This document shows, piece by piece, positions 44,605 through 53,508 of a stretch of DNA of 64,000 nt. The position numbers and the translations under genes were made by a program. Within the stretch, counting starts at the first letter, position 1. Every line of letters begins with the position of its first letter. Source of the stretch: Halioxenophilus sp033283405 (lineage in GTDB: Bacteria > Pseudomonadota > Gammaproteobacteria > Pseudomonadales > Cellvibrionaceae). Location of the stretch: contig NZ_JAWMQR010000002.1 in NCBI RefSeq assembly GCF_033283405.1, positions 620,001 through 684,000 on the forward strand. The letters run 5' to 3'. The notes below the pieces were generated by a model that was not told the origin of the DNA, ran no database searches, and worked only from the letters and a program-made list of their open reading frames with translations.

Positions 44605-45921
44605 ATGAATAGACAACTCCGGCCGCTGTCGCGTCGCCAGCTCTTAATAGGTGGCGCCTCTTTGGCCTCGCTCGCCCCCAGGGCCAGCAATGCCATCCAA
44701 TTCCCCGAACAGCAGTACCCCTTTAACTCGACTCAGACTACCGATGCTGAAGCGCTGGCCAGTGACGAAGCCTACTGGCGTTACGTGGCCAGCTTCTATG
44801 ACCGAACCGAGGGCATTATCAATTTGGAGCACGGCTATTGGGGCAAAATGGCGCAGCCGGTGGAGGCCACCTACCTGGCGGCGACCCGAATGGTTAACCA
44901 GCAGAACGCCTACTACGCCCGCAAAGGCTACCCCGACGACCACCGCGCCGCGACCGGGCTCGCGGCGACGGCACTGGCTGTCGCAGCAGACGAGTTGGTG
45001 TTAACCCGCAACGCCAGTGAATCCTTCCACAGCCTGATCCGGCAGTACCGCGGTTTAACCGCCACCGACGCCATTCTCTGGGCCGATATCGACTACCCCG
45101 GCTTTAAGCAGGGCATGGCCTGGCTGGCCAAAGAGCACGGCTGCAGTGCCGTGCAGTTGGCACTGCCAGCCCAGGCCGACCAAGCCACGCTACTGCGGCA
45201 CTATCTCGATGCCTTCGCTGCCAACCCCAACCTGAAACTCATCCTGCTTACCCACGTCAGCAATCAGCACGGCCTGCGCCTGCCGGTGCGGGAGATAGCG
45301 GCCGCCGCCAAAGCCCGGGGGATCGATGTGATCTGCGACTGCGCCCAATCCTGGGGGCTGCTCAACTTCACCCTGCCCGAGCTCGGTGTCGACTGGGCGG
45401 TGTTTAATCTGCACAAATGGATTGGCGCCCCGGTGGGTGTCGGCGCCCTCTATATGAAACGCGGCAGTCTGGCCAAGGTGGCCCCCTTCCCCGGTGAAGC
45501 GGACCCGGACAACAGCCGGGTCTATACCCGGGTGCATCTGGCCACCGCCAACTTCGCCAGTTTTCTGGCCGTACCCGCGGCGCTCGATTTCCACCAGCGG
45601 GTGGGGCCAGCCAACAAGGAGGCTCGCCTACGCTACCTGCGCAATTTGTGGGTGAGTGAAGCCGAACAGTTGCCGGCGATAGAGATGTTGGGAGCCAGCG
45701 AGGCCGAGACCAGCACCGGCATGGCCGCCTTCCGCCTGCGCGGCCAAAGCCAGCTTGAGCAGCTGCAAGCCCTGCAGGCGCGCCTGGAAAACGAATTTGG
45801 AATTTTTACCGTGGTGCGCAAGGGGCTGGCCAGTGGTTGCTGCATTCGCGTAACACCACAGGTGTTTACCAGCCCAGATGAGATAACGGCATTGCTTGCC
45901 GCCTTAAAAAAGCTTGCCTAG
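44605..45921 (+). CDS. Tat-exported class V aminotransferase-fold PLP enzyme
   Basis: A 438-residue protein of the isopenicillin-N-epimerase/cysteine-desulfurase-like aminotransferase class V family. The N-terminus SRRQLLIGGASLASLA (9-24) is a Tat signal, so the folded, PLP-loaded enzyme probably acts in the periplasm. The cofactor site is clear: Asp245 and Gln248 in CDCAQSWG, and Lys271 in FNLHKWIGAP. NLEHGYWG and VSNQHGLRLPV are family blocks. The reaction is unknown; epimerases and C-S lyases both occur in the group. It stands alone, divergent from the phosphate transporter gene and followed by the permease gene on the other strand. Confidence 0.88.
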   Translation: MNRQLRPLSRRQLLIGGASLASLAPRASNAIQFPEQQYPFNSTQTTDAEALASDEAYWRYVASFYDRTEGIINLEHGYWGKMAQPVEATYLAATRMVNQQNAYYARKGYPDDHRAATGLAATALAVAADELVLTRNASESFHSLIRQYRGLTATDAILWADIDYPGFKQGMAWLAKEHGCSAVQLALPAQADQATLLRHYLDAFAANPNLKLILLTHVSNQHGLRLPVREIAAAAKARGIDVICDCAQSWGLLNFTLPELGVDWAVFNLHKWIGAPVGVGALYMKRGSLAKVAPFPGEADPDNSRVYTRVHLATANFASFLAVPAALDFHQRVGPANKEARLRYLRNLWVSEAEQLPAIEMLGASEAETSTGMAAFRLRGQSQLEQLQALQARLENEFGIFTVVRKGLASGCCIRVTPQVFTSPDEITALLAALKKLA

Positions 45922-46053
45922 CTCGCAGCCAGGGGGTTGCGCCGCCAGTTGCCTGGCTGCGCGCGGGCGACGGCTGCCAACGCAAACCATCGCCCGCACA
46001 CCACACACACCCTCGAACCTTGGGCAGCCAATTCGGCCGCCCACGACCGACAA

Positions 46054-47349
46054 TTACAAGAAAACAAACTTGGCCACAAAGATGGCACCAATGACATACA
46101 CCACCGGCGGACAGGCGTGGGGCCGACCGCAGATCACCTTGATCACCGCGTAGGAGATAAAGCCAAGGCCGATACCATCGGCGATGGAGTAGCCCAACGG
46201 CATGGCAATCGCAGCAATCACTGCCGGTGCGCTTTCGGTGTAGTCGTCCCACTCCAAGTCGGCCAGGCTGCGGGTCATCAGGCAGGCAACAAACAGTAGT
46301 GCCGCCGCAGTGGCGTAGGCGGGCACACTCTGCGCCAACGGCGCAAACAGCAGGCAGAGCAGAAAGAAGATGCCACAAAAGACAGCGGTCAATCCGGTAC
46401 GGCCACCGGCTTCCACACCGGCGGCGCTTTCGATGTAGCTGGTGGTGGATGAGGTACCCATCAGCGCGCCAAAGGCGGTGGCGCCGGAGTCGGACAACAG
46501 CGCCATGCCCAGGTCCGGCAGGGAGCCATCCTTCTTGGTAAGGCCGGCACGGGTGGAGACACCCACCATGGTCCCCGCGGTATCGAACACATCGACAATC
46601 AAGAGGGTGATGATGGTGGTAACCATGCCCACCTCGAACGCGCCTTTAATATCCAGCTCAAAAAATACCGGGCCGATGCTGGGCGGAGTGGAGATCACCC
46701 CCTTGAACTCAACACTGCCGGTCAGCCAGCCGATGGCGGCCACAAACAGCATGCCCACCACCACGGCGCCGGTGAACTTGCGGTAGGAGAGTGCCGTGAT
46801 AATGGCAAAGCCACCCAGGCACATTAGTGCGTTAAAGCTGGTGAGATCGCCCAAGGTGACCAGTGTCGCCGGGCTGTCGACCACAATGCCGGCGCTGCTT
46901 AAGGCAATAATGCCCAAAAAGAGGCCAATACCCGCCGACATGCCCAGTTTTAAATTCCTTGGGATGGCGTTGATCAACCATTCACGGACCGGCAGCACGC
47001 TCAAAATAACGAAGATCACCCCCGACAGAAACACCGCGCCCAGCGCCACCTGCCAGGTATGACCCATACCCAAAACAATGCCGTAGGTAAAAAAGGCGTT
47101 CTGCCCCATACCCGGCGCCTGGGCGATGGGGTAGTTGCCCAACACTCCCATAACAATAGAGCCAAACGCCGCCGCCAGGCAGGTAGCCACGAATACCGCT
47201 CCAAAATCCATACCGGCATCCGATAGAATGCCAGGGTTTACCACAGTGATGTAGACCATTGCCAAAAAGGTGGTTAACCCGGCCATGGCTTCAGTGCGAA
47301 TGTTGGTGCCTCGCGCTTTCAGTCCAAAATAGTTCGCAACATATTCCAT
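46054..47349 (-). CDS. NCS2-family purine permease (AzgA/PbuG type)
   Basis: A 431-residue permease with about 12-14 membrane segments. The blocks TEAMAGLTTFLAMVYI near the N-terminus, QAPGMGQNAFFTYG, FLGIIALSSAGIV and DVFDTAGTMVGVSTRAG are characteristic of the AzgA/GhxP/PbuG adenine, guanine and hypoxanthine transporters. I take the ATG at 47349 because the residues before it in the longer frame are not helical and have no family match. It is divergent from a guanine-deaminase-like gene, and the pairing points to guanine or hypoxanthine uptake. Confidence 0.92.
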   Translation of the reverse strand: MEYVANYFGLKARGTNIRTEAMAGLTTFLAMVYITVVNPGILSDAGMDFGAVFVATCLAAAFGSIVMGVLGNYPIAQAPGMGQNAFFTYGIVLGMGHTWQVALGAVFLSGVIFVILSVLPVREWLINAIPRNLKLGMSAGIGLFLGIIALSSAGIVVDSPATLVTLGDLTSFNALMCLGGFAIITALSYRKFTGAVVVGMLFVAAIGWLTGSVEFKGVISTPPSIGPVFFELDIKGAFEVGMVTTIITLLIVDVFDTAGTMVGVSTRAGLTKKDGSLPDLGMALLSDSGATAFGALMGTSSTTSYIESAAGVEAGGRTGLTAVFCGIFFLLCLLFAPLAQSVPAYATAAALLFVACLMTRSLADLEWDDYTESAPAVIAAIAMPLGYSIADGIGLGFISYAVIKVICGRPHACPPVVYVIGAIFVAKFVFL

Positions 47350-47615
47350 AAGATTTTCACTTATCCAAAAATTAACGGTCGCCCGGCCAGGGTTACCACA
47401 GCACGCAGACGCAAGTGGGCGATTATTGACTAAAGCCCAGGGCAAAGACCAGAACCGACCAGCACCAGTGCAAAGCAAAAAATAAACCAATTGGTCAGGA
47501 TTTTGCCTGTAGCAACCGGTATTCAACGCTAGCCACCAGCTGCCCCCCTCTGCCAGGACCAGGCATTACCGCCAAGCCCTAACCGAGCAGGCCGGCACTC
47601 TGTGAGGATGACCCA

Positions 47616-48962
47616 TTGCGCACCACCGCCATCACCCATGCCCGCATTTACACCATCGACCCAGCCTTCTCGGTCATTGCCGACGGCACCATCGTTTTTG
47701 ATGAAAGCGGAATTCTGGCCCTGGGACCCAGCGCCACCACACCCAGCCCAGAGGCGGCCGAGGTCATTGACGGACGCGGGCGATTGGCGGTACTGCCCGG
47801 GTTTATCGACGTCCACTCCCACTCCAGCCTGCTTAAGGGTTTCACCGAAAATGCCCAGCTGATGGATTGGCTGCCCGAGTACCAGCGCGAACACCAGACC
47901 TTAACCGAAGCCGACGCCTACCACGCCTGCCTGATCAGCTACCTGGAAGCCGTCAAAGGAGGCACCACCACGGTCATGGACATGTACCGGTTTCTGCCCC
48001 AGGGGGCCAAGGCCGCCCAGCAGTTGGGGCTGCGCGTACACCTGGTGCCCTACGCCGCCGATAACCCCAGCAAGCCGTTTTTTGAAACCCTGGAGAGCAG
48101 CATCGCCCTAATCGAGCACTGCCAGGCCCACTACGACCCGGCCATGGTCACCCCCTGGCTGGGTTTGGAACACATCACCTACTGCTCACAAGCGATGTTC
48201 CGCCAGGTGCGCGAACTGGCCGACCACTACGGGGTAAACATTCACAGCCACACCAGCGAACAGCAGGAGGAGGTGGCGGCGGTGCAGGCCCTGTTTGGCG
48301 ACCGCCCGGTAGCACTGTTCAACGACTGGGGCATTCTCAAACCCGGCAGCGTGCTGGCCCACTGTGTTTGGCTAGATCAACGCGAGATCGAAATTCTGGC
48401 CCACACCGGCACCGGTGTTGCCCACTGCCCCATCAGCAATATGAAATTGGCCTCCGGCCCGGCGCCACTGGCCAAACTGCGCGACGCCGGTATCACCATT
48501 GGCCTCGGCAGCGACGGTGCCATCTGCAACAACTCGCTGAGCATGTTTGAAAATATGAAAACCGGCTCGCTGCTGCAGAAGGTGACCCACCTGGACGCCA
48601 CGGCGGTATCCGCCGAACAGGCACTGCGCATGGCAACCATCGACGGCGCCCGACTGCTGGGTGTGGAACAGCGCGTTGGCTCACTGGAGCTGGGCAAACA
48701 GGCTGACCTCTTCACCCTCGACCTATGGCAACCCCACCTGCTGCCCATCGCCGAGTTCGACGGCCACGACCCGGTGTTGTGGAACCTGGTGTTTGCCGCC
48801 CAGGCGGCGGATGTGCAGAGCGTTTGGGTGGCAGGACGGCCAGTAATGCAGCAAAGGGAGCTGGTTACCGTCAATCAGGATGAGCTGCTGGCGCAGGTGC
48901 ACCGGCAGACCTTGGACCTGCTCAGCCGCCGACGCCAGGTGCAGGGCATACCGATGGTCTAG
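47616..48962 (+). CDS. Amidohydrolase, guanine/8-oxoguanine deaminase-like
   Basis: A 448-residue zinc or iron amidohydrolase of the TrzN/AtzA/SsnA and 8-oxoguanine deaminase type. It starts at TTG with GAGGA seven bases upstream. Metal ligands are visible: HxH (His67, His69 in DVHSHS), NIHSHTSEQ, VLAHCVWLD, and GLGSDGAICNNSL with the catalytic Asp. GLEHITYC and HCPISNMKLASGPAP are substrate-loop blocks. The group deaminates or dechlorinates purines, triazines and related N-heterocycles. Placed back to back with a purine permease, it most likely deaminates guanine, 8-oxoguanine or a similar base; the exact one is inferred. Confidence 0.88.
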   Translation: MRTTAITHARIYTIDPAFSVIADGTIVFDESGILALGPSATTPSPEAAEVIDGRGRLAVLPGFIDVHSHSSLLKGFTENAQLMDWLPEYQREHQTLTEADAYHACLISYLEAVKGGTTTVMDMYRFLPQGAKAAQQLGLRVHLVPYAADNPSKPFFETLESSIALIEHCQAHYDPAMVTPWLGLEHITYCSQAMFRQVRELADHYGVNIHSHTSEQQEEVAAVQALFGDRPVALFNDWGILKPGSVLAHCVWLDQREIEILAHTGTGVAHCPISNMKLASGPAPLAKLRDAGITIGLGSDGAICNNSLSMFENMKTGSLLQKVTHLDATAVSAEQALRMATIDGARLLGVEQRVGSLELGKQADLFTLDLWQPHLLPIAEFDGHDPVLWNLVFAAQAADVQSVWVAGRPVMQQRELVTVNQDELLAQVHRQTLDLLSRRRQVQGIPMV

Positions 48963-49057
48963 AGCGATTAACAGACGGGCGGCCCCGGGCGCCAGAGCCG
49001 GCCTTGCTATACTGCATAGCAGTTGTAGCACCCATTCACCCGCACACTGGAACCCCC

Positions 49058-49462
49058 ATGCCCAAACACGCTCTGGCCGCTGGTCTCTGCTTGCTGGCCG
49101 CCAACTTGTTCGCCGCCGGCGTCTTTGCCGACGACTGCCCGTTGGTGGGCACCTGGAAGTCCGACAAGGGCAAAACCATCGCCGATGTCTACCGCTCCAA
49201 ACTACCAGCCACAGCCAAGACGGCGCTCACCAAGATGCTTGGCAAAATGGTGGTGGAGTACCCGGACTGTACCCAGGCGAGTTACACCTTCGAGGGGCAA
49301 ACCACCACCTCCCAACTGGAACTGGTTAGCTACAGCGGCAACACTGTCATCCTGAAAGACCCCACCAACGGCGAGGAGTCCAACATCCAACTGGAGGGTG
49401 ACTGCTACTCGGTGGTGATGGCACCGCTGGCCATCACCGAGTACTTCTGCCGGGTTAACTAG
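49058..49462 (+). CDS. Small exported protein of unknown function
   Basis: A 134-residue protein. The ATG at 49058 begins a typical signal peptide (MPKHALAAG to VFA), cleaved before DDCPLVGTWK. Three cysteines are in the mature part (DCP, DCTQ, DCYS) besides one near the end (YFCRVN). The start PLVGTWKSDKGKTIA and a core of about eight strands suggest a small lipocalin-like barrel, but I give no family. A longer frame from 49004 has no ribosome site. Confidence 0.7.
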   Translation: MPKHALAAGLCLLAANLFAAGVFADDCPLVGTWKSDKGKTIADVYRSKLPATAKTALTKMLGKMVVEYPDCTQASYTFEGQTTTSQLELVSYSGNTVILKDPTNGEESNIQLEGDCYSVVMAPLAITEYFCRVN

Positions 49463-49571
49463 GCTGGCAACCACGCCTTTACCACCAATTTCGCCCACCA
49501 TCTTTTTTGCCGGCAAAATTTGGATTACACTCCCGCCCCTCAGGCATGCGGCAACCGTTTTGGCCTGAAAT

Positions 49572-49648
49572 CGGAGTGTAGCTCAGCTTGGTAGAGCACT
49601 GTCTTCGGGAGGCAGGGGCCGGAGGTTCGAATCCTCTCACTCCGACCA
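49572..49648 (+). tRNA. tRNA-Pro (anticodon CGG)
   Basis: Seven-base acceptor stem CGGAGTG/CACTCCG, D-arm GCTC/GAGC, anticodon stem CTGTC/GGCAG with loop TTCGGGA (anticodon CGG), T-arm GGAGG/CCTCT with TTCGAAT, and an encoded CCA end. It reads the proline codon CCG. Confidence 0.97.
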
Positions 49649-49966
49649 AGCCCGCACTATCCTCCCCGCCCCCCATTTAACCCTCCCAGCCGGGAAACCA
49701 ACTGCCCGCTTCACTTGTCGGAGAGTTCTGCCCGCTTAAGCCAGGCAGCGAATAGCCGGCGATCAGTTCCACTCGCTTGTGGCCACTGCAGGTGAACCTC
49801 GGCACAACCGTCATCCGCTGCTGTGACTACTGTTCGCAGGTGTTTTTTGTTGTAATAGCTGGCGCAGAGCACAGACGCCACCCGGGCCCTGTGCCGAAAA
49901 TTGTCTCCCCCGGCCGAGCCGGGGAATAAGCAAACCGTAAAAACGGATAAATCTAGGAGAGAAACA
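49649..49966. other. Short intergenic region with no gene seen
   Basis: Between the tRNA and the next gene. A 143-codon minus-strand frame here and into the next gene (49711-50142) is a shadow of that gene. Confidence 0.5.
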
Positions 49967-50341
49967 GTGATAAGAATAATGACCACCACCTTGGCCGCCC
50001 TTACTCTGACAGCCAGCACCGCCTTCGCGGGCGAATGCACAGCCCCAGAGCTTCCCACCATTCCCGATGGTGCCAGCGCCAACATGGAAGCCATGGTGGC
50101 CGGCAAGAAAGCGGTATCCGAATTCCAGGCGGGCAATACCAACTACCTGAACTGTTTAAACGTAGAGATTGAGGCAGCCAAGGCCGCCTTCGCCAGTGAA
50201 AAGGATGAGACCAAAAAGGTGGCCGCGCAGAGTAATTATCAGGCACTGCTCGACACCTATAACAAAGCAGTCACTGCGGAAGAGAGCCTGGCGGCGGAAT
50301 TTAACACGGCTATCCGCGCGTACAAGGCCGCCAACCAGTAA
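49967..50341 (+). CDS. Small exported helical protein of unknown function
   Basis: A 124-residue protein starting at GTG with GGAG seven bases upstream. It has a signal peptide (1-22, ending AFA). The mature part starts GECTAPELPTIPDGA and is then helical and charged (IEAAKAAFASEKDETKKVAAQ, then TAEESLAAEF), and holds two cysteines likely to pair. No family is recognised. The regular helix after a proline-rich start suggests a helical-hairpin periplasmic protein. Confidence 0.75.
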   Translation: MIRIMTTTLAALTLTASTAFAGECTAPELPTIPDGASANMEAMVAGKKAVSEFQAGNTNYLNCLNVEIEAAKAAFASEKDETKKVAAQSNYQALLDTYNKAVTAEESLAAEFNTAIRAYKAANQ

Positions 50342-50373
50342 CCCGCCTCAATACCCCGCCTCCGCCCACGGCC

Positions 50374-51285
50374 CTAGTCTGCCCTGGCCAGGCGCCGGGC
50401 GATTACCTCAGCCATGAGTTGCCGAAACCAACGGTGCTCGTGGTTGTCATCCTGACGCCGGTGCCAGGTCAACATAATCGGCACCGGCGCCAGCGCCACC
50501 GGCGGTTCCGCCAACCACAGCTGTTCCACACTCTCGAGCCCCATCAAAGCCCGTTCCGGTAAGACGGCCAGCAGATCGCTGTTTAACAGGATTTTGGGCA
50601 CCACCGAAAAGTGATTCACCGTTACCGCGATACGGCGACTCAGTCCCAGGTGCTGCAGGGCCAGGTCGACATGACCCAACGCCTCGTCGGAGTGGGAGAC
50701 CAGTATGTGGCGAGCGGCGATAAAATCTTCCAGTGAGATAGCACGACCGGCCAGCGGGTGCTGCCGGCTCATCGCCAAACACAGACGGCCGTTATAAGCG
50801 ATCAAGGAGCGTAGACTCCCCCCCGCTTCAACCTCCGGCCCCATCGCGATATCGATACTGGCATCACGCAATTGTTGCTCGGCACTGCGCTGGCTGAAGG
50901 GGACAGCATAGAGATTAATACCTGGGGCCTGCTCGGCCAGCGCTGAGGTCAACGGCAACCAGAAGAGGTCGACGGTGAGATCGGTGGCCGCCACCCGAAA
51001 CTGGCGCTGACTGTCGGCGGGGTTGAAGGCTTGGTTATCCAGCGCTCGCCGCAGAGTGTGTATCGGCTCGCGCACCTGCTGCCACAGGCTGTGGGCAAAG
51101 GCGGTGGGCTCAATCTGACGCCCCTTTTTAATAAACAGTGGGTCGGACCAGAGCACCCGCATCCGGGCCACGGCATTGGAGACGGCGGGCTGGGTCATAT
51201 TGAGGCGATCGGCCGCACGCGAGATGGAGGACTCCATCATGATCGCATCAAAAATATAGAGCAGAGAGAGATCCTGGTTACGCAT
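50374..51285 (-). CDS. LysR-type transcriptional regulator
   Basis: A 303-residue LysR regulator with the helix-turn-helix at residues 15-50 (SSISRAADRLNMTQPAVSNAV) and a C-terminal effector domain (about 90-295). The LWSDPLFIKKGR wing resembles the NodD/LinR-like branch. It is divergent from the small DUF2798 gene (266 bases between the starts), which is its likely target. The inducer is not known. Confidence 0.9.
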   Translation of the reverse strand: MRNQDLSLLYIFDAIMMESSISRAADRLNMTQPAVSNAVARMRVLWSDPLFIKKGRQIEPTAFAHSLWQQVREPIHTLRRALDNQAFNPADSQRQFRVAATDLTVDLFWLPLTSALAEQAPGINLYAVPFSQRSAEQQLRDASIDIAMGPEVEAGGSLRSLIAYNGRLCLAMSRQHPLAGRAISLEDFIAARHILVSHSDEALGHVDLALQHLGLSRRIAVTVNHFSVVPKILLNSDLLAVLPERALMGLESVEQLWLAEPPVALAPVPIMLTWHRRQDDNHEHRWFRQLMAEVIARRLARAD

Positions 51286-51420
51286 TCGGCGCCGCCATCA
51301 GTAACCCCGCGCCATCGCTAAAACACACCATGTTTAAAAGCTCACCCGCCATAATTTCGTATCACCTGTCGCTGCCCGAGCTCCCCGCCGGCAACCAGAC
51401 CCGTTACCCAAAGCACCTAA

Positions 51421-51439
51421 TCATCACTAAAAATGATGA
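51421..51439. promoter_or_regulatory. Candidate operator dyad
   Basis: TCATC-N9-GATGA in the AT-rich region between the LysR and DUF2798 starts. Its size suits a LysR site; the match is by symmetry only. Confidence 0.35.
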
Positions 51440-51551
51440 CAACTATACAATATTTAAATTTATTTTATGTATTTTGACGATTTAGACTGCCCGGCAATCA
51501 CTGAATCAGCGCGCGCAGAAGGCGCCTCGCTACCGAGAGCTCAAGAAAACC

Positions 51552-51824
51552 ATGATACCCGTTCGCTACACCCCTATTCTCTTCTCCCTGCTGACCTCCT
51601 GCTTCATGTCCTGTTTTATGAGTCTGGTGATCAGCGCCGTTAACGTGGGCTTCACCGCTGCCCTGCCAGGCATCTGGTTACATGCCTGGAGCTTTGCCTT
51701 CAGCGTTGCCTTTCCCACCATCCTGCTGATTGCCCCATTGGTAAGACGCCTGGTGGGCCTGTTGGTCTACTCGCCGCCCACCCAACCGGAAATCACCGGC
51801 GTCGTCAGCTGCAAATCACAGTAG
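51552..51824 (+). CDS. DUF2798 small membrane protein
   Basis: A 90-residue protein with two membrane helices (about 8-30 and 40-70). The pattern, with SLLTSCFMSCFMSLVISAVNVG and then FAFSVAFPTILLIAPLVRRLV, matches DUF2798. These proteins are of unknown function and are often next to LysR regulators. ATG start. Confidence 0.8.
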   Translation: MIPVRYTPILFSLLTSCFMSCFMSLVISAVNVGFTAALPGIWLHAWSFAFSVAFPTILLIAPLVRRLVGLLVYSPPTQPEITGVVSCKSQ

Positions 51825-51896
51825 GCAGAACCAGCCTCGTACGCATACACGGATTTTAATCCGACATTTCATCCTGGGCCTGGCAAAGGCATACTA

Positions 51897-53423
51897 TTGC
51901 CTCTTTTGGCAACGGCACTCACACCTCCAGGCATGAAGATCCAACCCCTGTGCAGTAAGCTCATCATCACCCTCGCTGGCATCGTTTTGGGGATAATGGT
52001 GACCACAGCGGCCGGGCTGGAGCTCTACGCCCACCTGCAGCCCCGCCTCTACCCTTGGCACCAGGTCGAGCTCGATGAGGAGTACGGCCCGGACAAGTAC
52101 CAGAGCGTTACTACCTTTGAGCAGTATCTGGCGCTGGAAGAGCGCCTGTTCAACCAGCTGGAGCAGACGCTCTATCAGTCGCTGCCGAAAGATCTACAAC
52201 CTCTGGCTGGGCGTTTTGATCACACCAGCGCTTTTGATTCCAACACACTGGCAAATAGCGATGATGGCATCGCCCCGGTCAACTGGAACCACAGCCAGAT
52301 TTTGCCGGTTACGGCACCGAAAGCGGCCTGTCTGTTAATTCATGGCCTCTCCGATGCCCCCTACTCACTGCACCAGTTAGCCACCACCCTGCAAGCACAG
52401 GGTTGCTGGGTGGTGGCGGTGCGCCTGCCCGGTCACGGCACGGCTCCAGCCGGCCTGCTGGCAGTACAGCGGGAGGATTTTCAGCGGGTGGTGCGCATGG
52501 CCGCCGGCTACCTCCGGCAGCAGGTGGCTGATGACCGTCCCCTCTATCTGTTTGGCTACTCCATGGGAGCCAGCCTGGCTCTGGATTACGCCATCGCCCG
52601 GGCGGAAGGCGAGGACTCTCCCAAAGCCGACAGCCTGGTGCTCTTCTCCCCGGCCATCGGCCTTTACGACATCGCCCAATACTCACCCTGGCAGGAGCGA
52701 ATATCACACCTGCCCGGCCTGAAAAAATTGGCCTGGAACAGCGTAGCGACCGAATTTGACCCCTATAAATATAACTCTTTTGCCATTAACGCCGGGGCCC
52801 AGATCTATACCCTGACCACCAACCTGCAACAGCGGCTGGCAGAACTTGCCGAGCAGCAGCGCATGGCGGAGCTGCCCCCCATTCTCGCCTTTATGTCAGC
52901 GGTAGATGTTACGGTCAGGTCGGATGCCACCGTCGATAAGCTGTTTCGCCTGCTCGACGGGCAGGATAACCACCTGGTGGTTTATGACATCAACCGCACA
53001 CTCTACACGCCGCTGCTGTTTACCACCGATGCCCACCAGGTTACCAGCGACCTGCTCAGCCAACCCCTCGCCTGCCGCTTCACCTTAATCAGCAATCGCA
53101 CCCCGGATTCCAGTAGTGTCGATGCGATGTACAGCTTCGATGGCAAGATTGAGCGCGAGCCGCTGGCCGAGCCCTGGCCAGCACGGCTGTTTTCTCTGGC
53201 CCACACCTCGCTGCCGTTCAGCCCTGACGATAGCCTCTACGGCGCCGGGCAGCCCTTTGACGGCAAGAGCGCCGCCTTAGGCCAATTTGATCTGCTGGGC
53301 GAGCGCGATGTGCTGACCATACCCAACGGCCATCGAGCCCGTTTGCGTTACAACCCCTTTTATCAATTTCAGGAGCAGACGGTGCTGCACTTTGTAAATC
53401 TGGCGGCCACCACTCCCGACTAA
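51897..53423 (+). CDS. Alpha/beta hydrolase with N-terminal anchor
   Basis: A 508-residue protein. The nucleophile is Ser222 in GYSMG and the oxyanion region is LLIHGLSDAPYS (147-158), with RLPGHG following. I keep the TTG at 51897 because AAAGG lies seven bases upstream; the ATG at 51933 (a start MKIQPL) is nearly as likely. The first 45 residues are a membrane anchor or signal, and about 100 residues of unknown domain precede the hydrolase core. The likely acid and His lie further downstream; a C-terminal extension ends VNLAATTPD. Substrate unknown. Confidence 0.8.
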   Translation: MPLLATALTPPGMKIQPLCSKLIITLAGIVLGIMVTTAAGLELYAHLQPRLYPWHQVELDEEYGPDKYQSVTTFEQYLALEERLFNQLEQTLYQSLPKDLQPLAGRFDHTSAFDSNTLANSDDGIAPVNWNHSQILPVTAPKAACLLIHGLSDAPYSLHQLATTLQAQGCWVVAVRLPGHGTAPAGLLAVQREDFQRVVRMAAGYLRQQVADDRPLYLFGYSMGASLALDYAIARAEGEDSPKADSLVLFSPAIGLYDIAQYSPWQERISHLPGLKKLAWNSVATEFDPYKYNSFAINAGAQIYTLTTNLQQRLAELAEQQRMAELPPILAFMSAVDVTVRSDATVDKLFRLLDGQDNHLVVYDINRTLYTPLLFTTDAHQVTSDLLSQPLACRFTLISNRTPDSSSVDAMYSFDGKIEREPLAEPWPARLFSLAHTSLPFSPDDSLYGAGQPFDGKSAALGQFDLLGERDVLTIPNGHRARLRYNPFYQFQEQTVLHFVNLAATTPD

Positions 53424-53508
53424 ACCGAGCACTGTTTCACAACGCCCATCATCCGCAAAAAGCTAACAACAACGACAACAAGCTGTTCTATTTTTTGGAG
53501 AATCAACT

